NCBI GenBank assembly: GCA_022825185.1
Contig: JAJDYK010000084.1
Coordinates: 1-18,039 of the forward strand
Length of the DNA: 18,039 nucleotides
Origin: Candidatus Latescibacterota bacterium
GTDB taxonomy: Bacteria > Latescibacterota > UBA2968 > UBA8231
Reading direction: 5' to 3'
Positions within the stretch are counted from its first letter, which is position 1, and each line of letters opens with the position of its first letter. A program made the position numbers and the translations under genes. The notes beneath the pieces were generated by a model that saw only the letters and a list, made by a program, of their open reading frames with translations, did not search any database and was not told the origin of the DNA. Shown one piece after another: positions 1-6,666 of this stretch.

Positions 1-85
1 TCGGGTTTTGGCTGGTGGCCTGATCGGCCATAAGCGCGCTTAGCTCCTCGTAGCGCTGCTCGTATTCGTTCAATTTATCTAACAC
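1..85 (-). CDS. prfA: Peptide chain release factor 1, N-terminal fragment (runs off the left edge)
   Basis: Only the first 28 codons are inside the window. They read VLDKLNEYEQRYEELSALMA and continue ADQATSQNP-like, which matches the N-terminal coiled-coil opening of bacterial RF1 (LDKL..ie.RYeEL). RF1 releases the finished peptide at UAA and UAG codons; the GGQ and PxT motifs lie outside the window. The start is GTG, overlapping the last 7 bases of the upstream DUF1385 gene (GTGTTAG), with a GAGG about 10 bases upstream, so translation is probably coupled. The order rho - rpmE - DUF1385 - prfA is a known bacterial arrangement and supports the call. Confidence 0.85.
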   Translation of the reverse strand, partial: MLDKLNEYEQRYEELSALMADQATSQNP

Positions 86-1026
86 GATGGGTTGGCCTCG
101 ACTTCTTCATTTAGGGCGCGGCGCAACGCGAACAGAGCGACCTCTAACTGGTCGTCGTCCGGCTCGCGGGTCGTAATGCGCTGCAACCACAGCCCTGGAG
201 CGCTCAGCAACCGAACCAGCGGGGCATTGCGCTTCTTGCCCGAGAACTTGAGCAACTCAAAGCTCGTCCCCGCGATAAAGGGCAGCACCGCAAAATGGGT
301 GGCAAAGCGCTCAAAAAGGCTCTGGGTATGCCCAAAGACGAGCGGGAACAGCGAATCTACGCAGGCGAAGATCAAAATCGCAAAGAGTACTACGATCAGC
401 ATGAAGCTAGTTCCGCAGCGCGGATGCAGCCGACCGAAACCCCGCGCTGTTGCCACCGTCAGTTCGGCACCGGCCTCTAAGGTGAAGATGCTTTTGTGCT
501 CGGCACCGTGGTATTGAAAAACTCGCTGGATTTCGCGCCACTGGCTTATCGCCCAAAGATAGAGAATCAAAAGCGTCGCCCGCGCGGCACCGGCCACTAG
601 GTTGAATGCGAGCGCGTTCTCCTGCAAGCCGAAAAGCTGGGCAGCTAACAGTGGCAAAAAGAAGAACAGGCCCACGCCTAGCCCCACGGAGAAAATCATC
701 GTCGCCCACAGAGCCAATTGCTCCCGCCAACCCTCCTCCCGCCGCTCAGTCTGCCCTTCCGCCTGACTGGCGACGTCGGCTGAGAAATTGAGGGCCTTCA
801 GCCCGATGAGCATCATTTCAAAAAAGGAGAGGGCTCCGCGCAATACGGGCAGATCCAACAGGCGATAGCGCTGTGCCAGAGGATCGTACGCTTCCTCGCG
901 CACCACGATCTGGTGATCAGCCGCCCGCACCGCGGTGACAATTTTGCCGGGCACGCGCATCATCACTCCTTCGATGACGGCTTGGCCACCGACGGGTAGA
1001 TCTTGCGTGAGTTGTTCTCTGTCCAT
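79..1026 (-). CDS. DUF1385 (YqhQ-like) multi-pass membrane protein
   Basis: This 315-residue protein carries the family signature PVGGQAVIEGVMM at residues 11-23, a central YHGAEHKS (172-179) and LHPRCGTSF (200-208). Hydrophobic segments lie at about 106-132, 140-162, 207-231 and 241-258, which predicts an inner-membrane protein with histidine/cysteine-rich loops. The biochemical role of the family (PF07136) is not established. It is the third gene of the minus-strand rho operon, 77 bases after rpmE, and its stop codon overlaps the prfA GTG start. The ATG at 1026 has no strong Shine-Dalgarno site, but it places the conserved PVGG motif close to the N-terminus, as is usual. The family assignment is firm and the function is not. 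Confidence 0.9.
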   Translation of the reverse strand: MDREQLTQDLPVGGQAVIEGVMMRVPGKIVTAVRAADHQIVVREEAYDPLAQRYRLLDLPVLRGALSFFEMMLIGLKALNFSADVASQAEGQTERREEGWREQLALWATMIFSVGLGVGLFFFLPLLAAQLFGLQENALAFNLVAGAARATLLILYLWAISQWREIQRVFQYHGAEHKSIFTLEAGAELTVATARGFGRLHPRCGTSFMLIVVLFAILIFACVDSLFPLVFGHTQSLFERFATHFAVLPFIAGTSFELLKFSGKKRNAPLVRLLSAPGLWLQRITTREPDDDQLEVALFALRRALNEEVEANPSC

Positions 1027-1041
1027 GGACTCGCGTACACG

Positions 1042-1080
1042 AAAAAGGCGATACGATCACCCTTGGGAGGGCGTCCTATC
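1042..1080 (-). terminator. Possible attenuator hairpin between rpmE and the DUF1385 gene
   Basis: On the minus strand the rpmE-DUF1385 gap contains CGCCCT-CCCA-AGGGTG, a 6-bp stem with one G-U pair. It is extended across an internal loop by GATA/TATC and followed by GCCTTTTT. This could reduce read-through into the downstream genes. The stem is short and interrupted, so it may have no function. Confidence 0.25.
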
Positions 1081-1103
1081 ACCTCTTCGCGCGGAATGGA
1101 TCG

Positions 1104-1364
1104 CTAGGCTTGCTGTTCGCTTTTGCCGTAGCGGCGGTTGAACTGGTCGATGCGACCGCCGCGATCCATGATCTGTTGGCGCTTGCCTGTGTAGAAAGGA
1201 TGCGACGCCGAGCTGATCTCGACCCGGATTACCGGATAGGAATTCCCGTCTTCCCACTCCATCGTCTCTTCGGACTTCATCGTCGAACGCGACAGTATCT
1301 TGTAGTCACAGCTAGTATCGAGAAAGATAACCGTTTGGTATGGGGGATGCATGTCTTTTTGCAC
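1104..1364 (-). CDS. rpmE: Ribosomal protein bL31, zinc-independent (type B / C-minus) form
   Basis: The 86-residue product begins [18 protein letters not shown] and contains the diagnostic [19 protein letters not shown] and SHPFYTGKR stretches of type B L31, ending in [10 protein letters not shown]. The GTG at 1364 is chosen over the ATG at 1352. It gives the usual M-x-K-x-HP opening and has AGGAG seven bases upstream. Only one cysteine is present (in DTSCDY), so the CxxC pairs that bind zinc in the C-plus form are missing. L31 bridges the 30S and 50S subunits. The gene lies 86 bases after rho and appears to have its own promoter in that gap. Confidence 0.92.
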   Translation of the reverse strand: MQKDMHPPYQTVIFLDTSCDYKILSRSTMKSEETMEWEDGNSYPVIRVEISSASHPFYTGKRQQIMDRGGRIDQFNRRYGKSEQQA

Positions 1365-1409
1365 CTTTGCACTCCTCTGCTTTCTGGGGATTGAAACTCG
1401 GCTACCAAG

Positions 1410-1438
1410 TCTATAAAAAATAGAGGCTCGACGCTCAA
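1410..1438 (-). promoter_or_regulatory. Putative internal promoter for rpmE
   Basis: The minus strand reads TTGAGC (1438-1433), a 17-base spacer and TATAGA (1415-1410). Transcription would start near 1403 and leave a leader of about 40 bases before the rpmE GTG. No hairpin terminator follows rho, so rpmE could be read both from here and from the rho promoter. This is a sequence match only. Confidence 0.4.
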
Positions 1439-1450
1439 AAAACAAGGCAC

Positions 1451-2725
1451 CTAGTCGTTCATAGCCTTGAGGAATTCCTCGTTAGACTCCGTGCCCTGCA
1501 TGCGCTCTTGGAGGAACTCCATGCCCTCAACGACTCCCATCTGATTGAGTATGCGGCGCAGGACCCACGAGCGGTTCAATTCAAACTCCGTCAGCAGCAA
1601 CTCTTCTTTGCGGGTGCTCGTCGCCGTCACATCAATGGCCGGATAGACGCGGCGGTTGCTCAACCGGCGGTCTAGCTGCACCTGCATATTACCCGTGCCT
1701 TTGAACTCTTCAAAGATCACCTCGTCCATGCGACTCCCGGTCTCGACCAAGGCCGTGGCGATAATCGTCAAGCTGCCGCCTTCTTCAAGATTGCGGGCGG
1801 CGGCGAAAAAGCGACGTGGCCACTGCAAAGCCGTCGAGTCAACGCCGCCGGTGAGGATCCGCCCCGAGTGCGGCGTCACCGTATTGTAGGCCCGTGCCAA
1901 GCGCGTGATACTATCGAGCAGGATGACCACATCCCGCTTGTGCTCGACTAGACGCCGAGCCTTTTCGATCACCATATCCGCCACCTGCACATGCCGCGTA
2001 GCCGACTCGTCAAAGGTCGAACTGACGACTTCGCCCTGCACCGAACGCAGCATATCGGTAACTTCCTCGGGGCGCTCGTCAATAAGCAGGACGATGAGAA
2101 CCGCTTCAGGATGATTGGTTGTGATGGCGTTGGCGACCTTTTGCAGCAGCATGGTTTTACCAGTGAAGGGCGGCGCAACGATTAGGCCGCGCTGTCCTTT
2201 GCCGATGGGCGAGAGCAAGTCGAGAATCCGCGTCGTCATGTCCTTGGGATTGTGCTCTAACTTAAAGCGGTCCGTAGGATGCAAGGCCGTCAGATTTTCG
2301 AAGATCGTCTTGTTCTTGGTGACTTCTGGATCGTCAAAGTTGATTGCCTCGACTCGCAGCAGCGCAAAGTACTTCTCGTCGTTTTTCGGCGGGCGGATCT
2401 GGCCGGAGATCGTATCGCCCGTGCGCAGGCTAAACCGCTTAATCTGCGAATGAGAAACGTAGATGTCGTCGGGACCAGGTAAGTAGTTATAGCTCGGCGA
2501 GCGAAGAAAGCCGAACCCCTCGTCTAGCACCTCCAAAGTGCCTTGAGCAAAGATCAGCCCACTGCGCTCGGTCTGGTGTTTGAGGATAGAGAAGATCAAC
2601 TCCTGCTTGCGCAAAGAGGTGCAATCTACAACCTCCAACTTCTTGGCCAGCTCTTGGAGATCCAAGATGTTCATGCGCTGGAGTTCGACAATATTCATTT
2701 TTTGCGTTCTATTGAGGGGCGGCAT
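1451..2725 (-). CDS. rho: Transcription termination factor Rho
   Basis: This 424-residue hexameric RNA helicase ends transcription at C-rich, unstructured RNA. In order it shows the N-terminal Rho domain ([11 protein letters not shown], 38-48), the primary RNA-binding cold-shock fold with EGFGFLR (69-75) and [11 protein letters not shown] (81-91), the P-loop APPFTGKT (184-191), LLIDERPEE (213-221), Walker [15 protein letters not shown] (268-281), the Q-loop (285-296), the R-loop TGSRMDE (329-335) and the arginine finger R372 in STRKEELL. Two features are unusual. F187 replaces the first P-loop lysine (E. coli K181), and [12 protein letters not shown] replaces the common xxPKRFFGAARN. The ATG at 2725 has AGGA four bases upstream. 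Met10 (2698) aligns with the E. coli start but lacks a ribosome site. Length is normal for the family. Confidence 0.97.
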   Translation of the reverse strand: MPPLNRTQKMNIVELQRMNILDLQELAKKLEVVDCTSLRKQELIFSILKHQTERSGLIFAQGTLEVLDEGFGFLRSPSYNYLPGPDDIYVSHSQIKRFSLRTGDTISGQIRPPKNDEKYFALLRVEAINFDDPEVTKNKTIFENLTALHPTDRFKLEHNPKDMTTRILDLLSPIGKGQRGLIVAPPFTGKTMLLQKVANAITTNHPEAVLIVLLIDERPEEVTDMLRSVQGEVVSSTFDESATRHVQVADMVIEKARRLVEHKRDVVILLDSITRLARAYNTVTPHSGRILTGGVDSTALQWPRRFFAAARNLEEGGSLTIIATALVETGSRMDEVIFEEFKGTGNMQVQLDRRLSNRRVYPAIDVTATSTRKEELLLTEFELNRSWVLRRILNQMGVVEGMEFLQERMQGTESNEEFLKAMND

Positions 2726-3003
2726 CTCTTCCTGGCAACCTTTCTTGCGGTTAGAGTGCAGGAATACAAAGGGAATATTCGAGTGCGCTACGGCACTGTA
2801 AGCACCTAGAGTTATTACGAGGATTGGAGTACATGCGGTAGTACTGCTAAAACACTAAAAACCTACCTAAGGTATGCCGTACCTTGGCAAAATTCTTTAA
2901 TAGCTACAGGAGGTCTATTGCGAAGAATCTCTAAAAGGAGAGTGGAATTTCAAGCGGAATAAACCGCTGAGGTATTTGATTTGAAAAGGAGAGATGCGAA
3001 AGA
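2726..3003 (-). promoter_or_regulatory. Long rho leader with C-rich, rut-like segment
   Basis: About 278 untranslated bases separate the predicted start of transcription from the rho ATG. The first 60 bases of the leader (3000-2941, minus) hold 18 C and 6 G by hand count. The decamer CTCTCCTTTT occurs twice (2993-2984 and 2942-2933) on either side of a 5-bp hairpin (AGCGG/CCGCT, 2968-2953). A further inverted repeat, AAGGTA/TACCTT, lies at 2869-2885. C-over-G, weakly folded RNA is what Rho binds, and rho is autoregulated through its leader in E. coli, so feedback control here is a reasonable inference. I found no convincing gene in the gap. Confidence 0.35.
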
Positions 3004-3009
3004 GACTAA

Positions 3010-3038
3010 AGGATACAGATAATATCTTTGTTTGTCAA
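3010..3038 (-). promoter_or_regulatory. Putative rho promoter
   Basis: The minus strand has a consensus TTGACA (3038-3033), a 17-base spacer and TATCCT (3015-3010). It sits just after the terminator of the preceding operon, where a new promoter would be needed. The predicted start is near 3003. Confidence 0.5.
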
Positions 3039-3049
3039 GGCGTACTATA

Positions 3050-3088
3050 CTAAAAAGTAGGACGCCCGCTCGTCGAGCGGGCGTCCTA
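3050..3088 (-). terminator. Rho-independent terminator of the secreted-protein operon
   Basis: A perfect 31-base inverted repeat (arms 3058-3072 and 3074-3088, 15 bp each around one central base) is followed on the minus strand by CTTTTTAGT. It lies 28 bases past the stop codon of the 3117-3800 gene. On the plus strand no T-run follows, so it works in one direction only. Confidence 0.88.
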
Positions 3089-3116
3089 GCCCTGCAACTT
3101 ACAACTTCTCGTGCCC

Positions 3117-3800
3117 TTATTGATCGACACCAACGGCCATCGCCATCCTAGCTACATCTTCATTGGAAGCAAAAGGTGCGACAACGCCAGTTTCGTTGTC
3201 GCCGTCAAAGGCTCGCACGTCATAGGCATAGGAGGCTCCACTGACGACGTCATTATCGACGAATTCGGAGACGCCCGGCCCCACCGTGGCAACCAGCCTT
3301 TCGCTGCCCTGTTCCTGAGTTACGGCCTTGCCGAAATCATCGGCGAAGCGCAGAAAATCATCGACATCAATTTGGCCATTGGGCACTATGTCGAAGAACA
3401 ACTCAAAATCCCCATCGGCGTCAGAAGAGCCGAAGCGATCAGCTAAGAGGAAGAAGTCGTCGAAGTCAACCTTATCCCCCTCGCGCGTGAACCAGCCGAG
3501 TACTATCTCGCCGCTATCGTCCACGGGTGGGAAATAATCCGTGCGATACACGCGGTAGCCGTGTACGTCGCCCGTAGGCACCACTTGGCCCCCAAAGGTC
3601 GTAAACGAACGAGCATCATCTGCCGATAGCGTCCAAGAAAGCGACACGGATGGCGCATCACTCGCTGTGGCCTGGAGGTTAGTCACAGGTGCAGGAGGAA
3701 TATTATCGACGGAAGCTACGGGCTCGGAGGTAGTCAACTGAGCGGCTGCGGGAGCAGCGCAAAAAGCAGCTAGCGCGACGATGCGAATATACTCTTTCAT
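3117..3800 (-). CDS. Secreted fibronectin-III protein with internal EF-hand/dockerin-like pair
   Basis: The ATG at 3800 has AAGGAG nine bases upstream and opens a signal peptide (MKEYIRIVALAAFCAAPAAA, then Q21), giving 227 residues. An FnIII-like half (IPPAPVTNLQA..VSLSWTLS..GYRVYR, about 34-86) is followed by two dockerin-like segments, VDFDDFFLLADRFG (111-124) and IDVDDFLRFADDFG (144-157). The second FnIII half then follows (RLVATVGPGVSEFVD..YAYDVRAFD, 168-199). Calcium ligands are partly lost: loop 1 lacks the first Asp residues, and loop 2 has V139 at position 3. The protein is a paralogue of the gene 53 bases upstream and the last gene of that operon. It is probably extracellular or surface-bound; its partner is unknown and no enzyme motif is visible. 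Confidence 0.8.
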   Translation of the reverse strand: MKEYIRIVALAAFCAAPAAAQLTTSEPVASVDNIPPAPVTNLQATASDAPSVSLSWTLSADDARSFTTFGGQVVPTGDVHGYRVYRTDYFPPVDDSGEIVLGWFTREGDKVDFDDFFLLADRFGSSDADGDFELFFDIVPNGQIDVDDFLRFADDFGKAVTQEQGSERLVATVGPGVSEFVDNDVVSGASYAYDVRAFDGDNETGVVAPFASNEDVARMAMAVGVDQ

Positions 3801-3853
3801 CGAACTATACTCCTTGTGAAAAGATGAAATACACAGCCATATTGCGGCCGGCA

Positions 3854-4516
3854 CTAATACAAATCGGCACCGAGGTTATCGGCCCAAAGAAAAAAGTCAT
3901 CGAGATCAACCACGCCATTGCCGTCGATATCCGTGGCTGGATCGAATTCGGCTTGGCCGAAGTTGGTCTGAAAAATGCCGTAGTCTAAAAGGTCCACATC
4001 GCCGTCGTAGTCAAAGTCGCCAAGGAGCAACATGTTCCTGACTTCGGCAGACTCGATAGGAGCGCTCTCGTTGCCGCTTTCATCGACGACCGAGACCATG
4101 TAGAAGTACCGCCTGCTCCCCGCGCTCACGTCAATCGAGGCATCAACTAAGGACGTCACGCCAGGACCGACGGTGCCGACTATTACCAAGCTGCCGGAGC
4201 CATCGGCGAGGCGACGCCATATATTGTAACCAGCCACATCGTTGACTTCTCTAAAGGTGCCGCCCGTCGTAAAGTCGCTACTCGTCGGGACCTGGCGCAC
4301 AACATCGTCAATGGACAAGGCCCAAGAGACGGAGATACTCCTTCCACCTTCGTTGAACTCAGCCTGTACTCCGCCAACCGGGCTAGGTGCAAGGTCGTCA
4401 GTATCCGCTACCGACTCAGAGACCGTCACCTGTGCTGCCGCCGGACTCGCGCACAGAAAAACGCCGAGTCCCAACAAGGCCAAACTCCCGATAGCTCCCT
4501 TTATGCCTCTCGACAT
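3854..4516 (-). CDS. Secreted fibronectin-III protein with C-terminal EF-hand/dockerin-like pair
   Basis: This is a 220-residue protein whose ATG has AGGAGG eight bases upstream. A signal peptide (SLALLGLGVFLCASPAAA, with cleavage before or near Q29) is followed by one FnIII-type domain of about 40-158 (LAPSPVGGVQA, ISVSWALS, GYNIWRR, TVGPGVTSLVD, YFYMVSVVDESGN). Two good calcium loops close the protein. The first uses D167, D169, D171, D173, D175 and D178; the second uses D196, D198, N200, D204 and D207 and is followed by the typical DDFFLWADNLG helix. Such pairs resemble dockerins, which in some bacteria dock to cohesins; no cohesin is visible here. It is the first gene of a two-gene operon with the paralogue at 3117-3800. 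Confidence 0.82.
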   Translation of the reverse strand: MSRGIKGAIGSLALLGLGVFLCASPAAAQVTVSESVADTDDLAPSPVGGVQAEFNEGGRSISVSWALSIDDVVRQVPTSSDFTTGGTFREVNDVAGYNIWRRLADGSGSLVIVGTVGPGVTSLVDASIDVSAGSRRYFYMVSVVDESGNESAPIESAEVRNMLLLGDFDYDGDVDLLDYGIFQTNFGQAEFDPATDIDGNGVVDLDDFFLWADNLGADLY

Positions 4517-4599
4517 ATCTGATTCCTCCTCTGAATGCTCAATGGGTCAAATTCCGATTTGGCCCCAGCATAGGCCATGAATAAGCGTTTAACTTATCA

Positions 4600-4628
4600 A
4601 TAATACCAACAGTTCGCTGTAAACTCAA
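4600..4628 (-). promoter_or_regulatory. Putative promoter of the FnIII/EF-hand operon
   Basis: The minus strand reads TTGAGT (4628-4623), a 17-base spacer and TATTAT (4605-4600). Transcription would start near 4593 and leave a leader of about 77 bases. It is divergent from the dnaG promoter and does not overlap it. Confidence 0.5.
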
Positions 4629-4664
4629 GGAATTAACGCAAATTAGCGTCGCTTATGGACTTTC

Positions 4665-4693
4665 TTGACCCGGTTAATGGGCCGCCATATCTT
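4665..4693 (+). promoter_or_regulatory. Putative dnaG promoter
   Basis: TTGACC (4665-4670), a 17-base spacer and TATCTT (4688-4693) precede dnaG, with a predicted start near 4700 and a leader of about 38 bases. No Shine-Dalgarno site is visible in that leader. Confidence 0.5.
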
Positions 4694-4737
4694 GCTCAAT
4701 GGCGCTGTTAATATAGAGAAAAAGCCCGCTGCTAGCA

Positions 4738-6537
4738 ATGCCACGCAACCATGAAGCTGAAGCCATTCGCGATCGCATCCGCGACGCTACCGACATCGTC
4801 GACTTGGTGTCCGAACACGTCCAACTCACTAGGAGGGGCCGCAATTTTCTGGGCCTCTGTCCGTTTCACGAAGAGAAGACCCCTTCCTTCAACGTCAACC
4901 CCGACCGCCAATTCTACCACTGCTTCGGCTGTGGTGCCGGCGGCGATGTCTTCAAGTTTATCCAAGAGATTGACCGCGTTACTTTTGTCGAAGCAGTCAA
5001 ATTCCTCGCCGAACGCGCCGGTATCGCTCTGCCCGAGCGTTCGGGGCCATCGCGTGCAGAGACTGAGGCCGCTGATGAACTCTACCGAGCCAACGACCTA
5101 GCGCGAAAGTACTTTCACCATCTGCTGCTTAACGATGATGTCGGCGCTAGTGCCCGCTCGTACCTACAGACGCGCGGACTCACAGGCGAAACCATCGAGC
5201 GCTTCGGCTTGGGCTACGCGCCGCCGGAGTGGGACGCCCTGCTCAAAGTAGCAGGTCGCCGAGGCTTGAATCCCCAGATCTTGGAGCGAGCTGGGTTGGC
5301 TCTGCCGCGCTCTACAGGCAGCGGACACTACGATCGCTTTCGCGACCGAGTCGCCTTTCCCATCGCCAATCTCTCCGATCGGACCATTGCCTTCGGCGCG
5401 CGTGCGCTCCAGCCCGACCAAGAGCCTAAATATATGAATTCGCCCGAAACGCCCATCTATCACAAGGGAAGAGTACTCTACGGCCTAGCCGACACCCGCG
5501 ACGCCATTCGTCGCCAAGATGCTGCACTAGTCGTCGAAGGCTATATGGACCTCATCAGCCTAGCGCAGGCCGGCATCCAGCACGTAGTTGCCACCTCCGG
5601 CACGGCCCTGACCGAAGATCACGGTCGTCTGTTGGCTCGCTTTGCCCACCAAGTTGTGCTCCTGTTCGACGGCGACGCGGCCGGCTCCACAGCCGCCATG
5701 CGAGCCTGCGAAGCCCTCCTAGGTACTGGCATAGACGCCCGCGTCGTCTCGCTGCCCTCCGAGCACGACCCCGATACTTTCGTCCAAGCGCACGGTTCGG
5801 ACGCGCTGCTCAAACGAGCCGAGAACGCTCAGTCGGTTCTCGATTTCTACCTCAAACAGCTCGCCCAGCAGCACGATCTCTCCGGCGTCGAAGGCAAAGC
5901 GCGCGCCGTCGAAAGGCTCAAACCTCTCCTAGCCAAGCCCCGCGATGCGGTCCGCCGAGACCTACTGCTGCGCGAAGTCGCCGAGCGCCTCTCGGTTGAC
6001 GAGCAATCCCTGCGCTACGACCTGCAAGCCTCCATGCGCCGCCCCCAACAATCGCGCAAGGCAGTTGCCGAGCCATCCCCTACAACCACGCCCGATCCAC
6101 CGCGCCACGAGCTCGAGTTCATAGGGCTATTGCTCAACTTCCCGCAATTCATCCCCCAAACTGTCCGCGAATTCTCCCCCGATTCGCTAACCGACGCCCG
6201 CACTCAGACCCTGTGTCGTACGATCTTTGACCGCCATGCCCACGGTAAGGCCATCGACCTTGGCATGATCATCAGCGAGCTAGAGGACGACGCACTCGCA
6301 CGCCTAGTCGCCCAATGCGCGGCCCAAGGTTTCGACGAGGAACAAGTCGAGCGGCAATGGCGCGATTATTTGCTTCATTTTCAAGAGAGCGTGTTGGAAA
6401 AGCGCATCGAAAACGAACTCCAAGCTCTTGACCAGGCATCTAGGTCATCCAACAACGACGAAGTTGAGCGCATTCTACAAAAGATCAACACGCTCAAAAA
6501 AGACCAGCTAGCGGTCGAGGCCCAACGCCGCTCTTGA
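4738..6537 (+). CDS. dnaG: DNA primase DnaG
   Basis: This 599-residue protein makes the RNA primers for chromosome replication. The N-terminal zinc-ribbon has C41, H44, C62 and C65 within CPFHEEKTPSF and YHCFGCGAGGD. The catalytic core follows, with YMNSPETPIYHKG and a Toprim fold whose metal-binding acids are E267 (VVEGYMD) and D311/D313 (LLFDGDAAG). From about residue 456 (ELEFIGLLLNFPQF) the C-terminal helicase-binding domain begins. All key residues are present and length is normal. The ATG at 4738 has no clear ribosome site, but it gives the expected short lead into the IRDATDIVDLVSEHV stretch. rpoD, a frequent neighbour, does not follow; instead tRNA-Ile starts 40 bases downstream and no terminator intervenes. 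Confidence 0.98.
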   Translation: MPRNHEAEAIRDRIRDATDIVDLVSEHVQLTRRGRNFLGLCPFHEEKTPSFNVNPDRQFYHCFGCGAGGDVFKFIQEIDRVTFVEAVKFLAERAGIALPERSGPSRAETEAADELYRANDLARKYFHHLLLNDDVGASARSYLQTRGLTGETIERFGLGYAPPEWDALLKVAGRRGLNPQILERAGLALPRSTGSGHYDRFRDRVAFPIANLSDRTIAFGARALQPDQEPKYMNSPETPIYHKGRVLYGLADTRDAIRRQDAALVVEGYMDLISLAQAGIQHVVATSGTALTEDHGRLLARFAHQVVLLFDGDAAGSTAAMRACEALLGTGIDARVVSLPSEHDPDTFVQAHGSDALLKRAENAQSVLDFYLKQLAQQHDLSGVEGKARAVERLKPLLAKPRDAVRRDLLLREVAERLSVDEQSLRYDLQASMRRPQQSRKAVAEPSPTTTPDPPRHELEFIGLLLNFPQFIPQTVREFSPDSLTDARTQTLCRTIFDRHAHGKAIDLGMIISELEDDALARLVAQCAAQGFDEEQVERQWRDYLLHFQESVLEKRIENELQALDQASRSSNNDEVERILQKINTLKKDQLAVEAQRRS

Positions 6538-6562
6538 CCTACTTGGGGAAAAATCCTAGGTT
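6534..6562 (+). promoter_or_regulatory. Putative tRNA-Ile promoter overlapping the dnaG stop codon
   Basis: TTGACC (6534-6539) contains the dnaG TGA stop (6535-6537). A 17-base spacer and TAGGTT (6557-6562) follow. The predicted start near 6569 is about nine bases before the mature tRNA. The -10 box is only a partial match. Confidence 0.35.
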
Positions 6563-6577
6563 TTTAACTACGTTACG

Positions 6578-6654
<77 letters not shown>

Positions 6655-6666
6655 TTACTTTGCGAC

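Noticed and set aside
92..517. Plus-strand open frame opposite the DUF1385 gene, and similar antisense frames over rho, rpmE, mpl and rel.
   Set aside because: Each lies antisense to a gene with clear family motifs and shows no recognisable protein features of its own.
2994..3053. A 19-codon plus-strand ORF (MRKRLKDTDN...) preceded by AAAAGGAGAG.
   Set aside because: The purine run is only two bases from the ATG, the ORF lies across the predicted rho promoter on the other strand, and the purines are explained by the C-rich rho leader.
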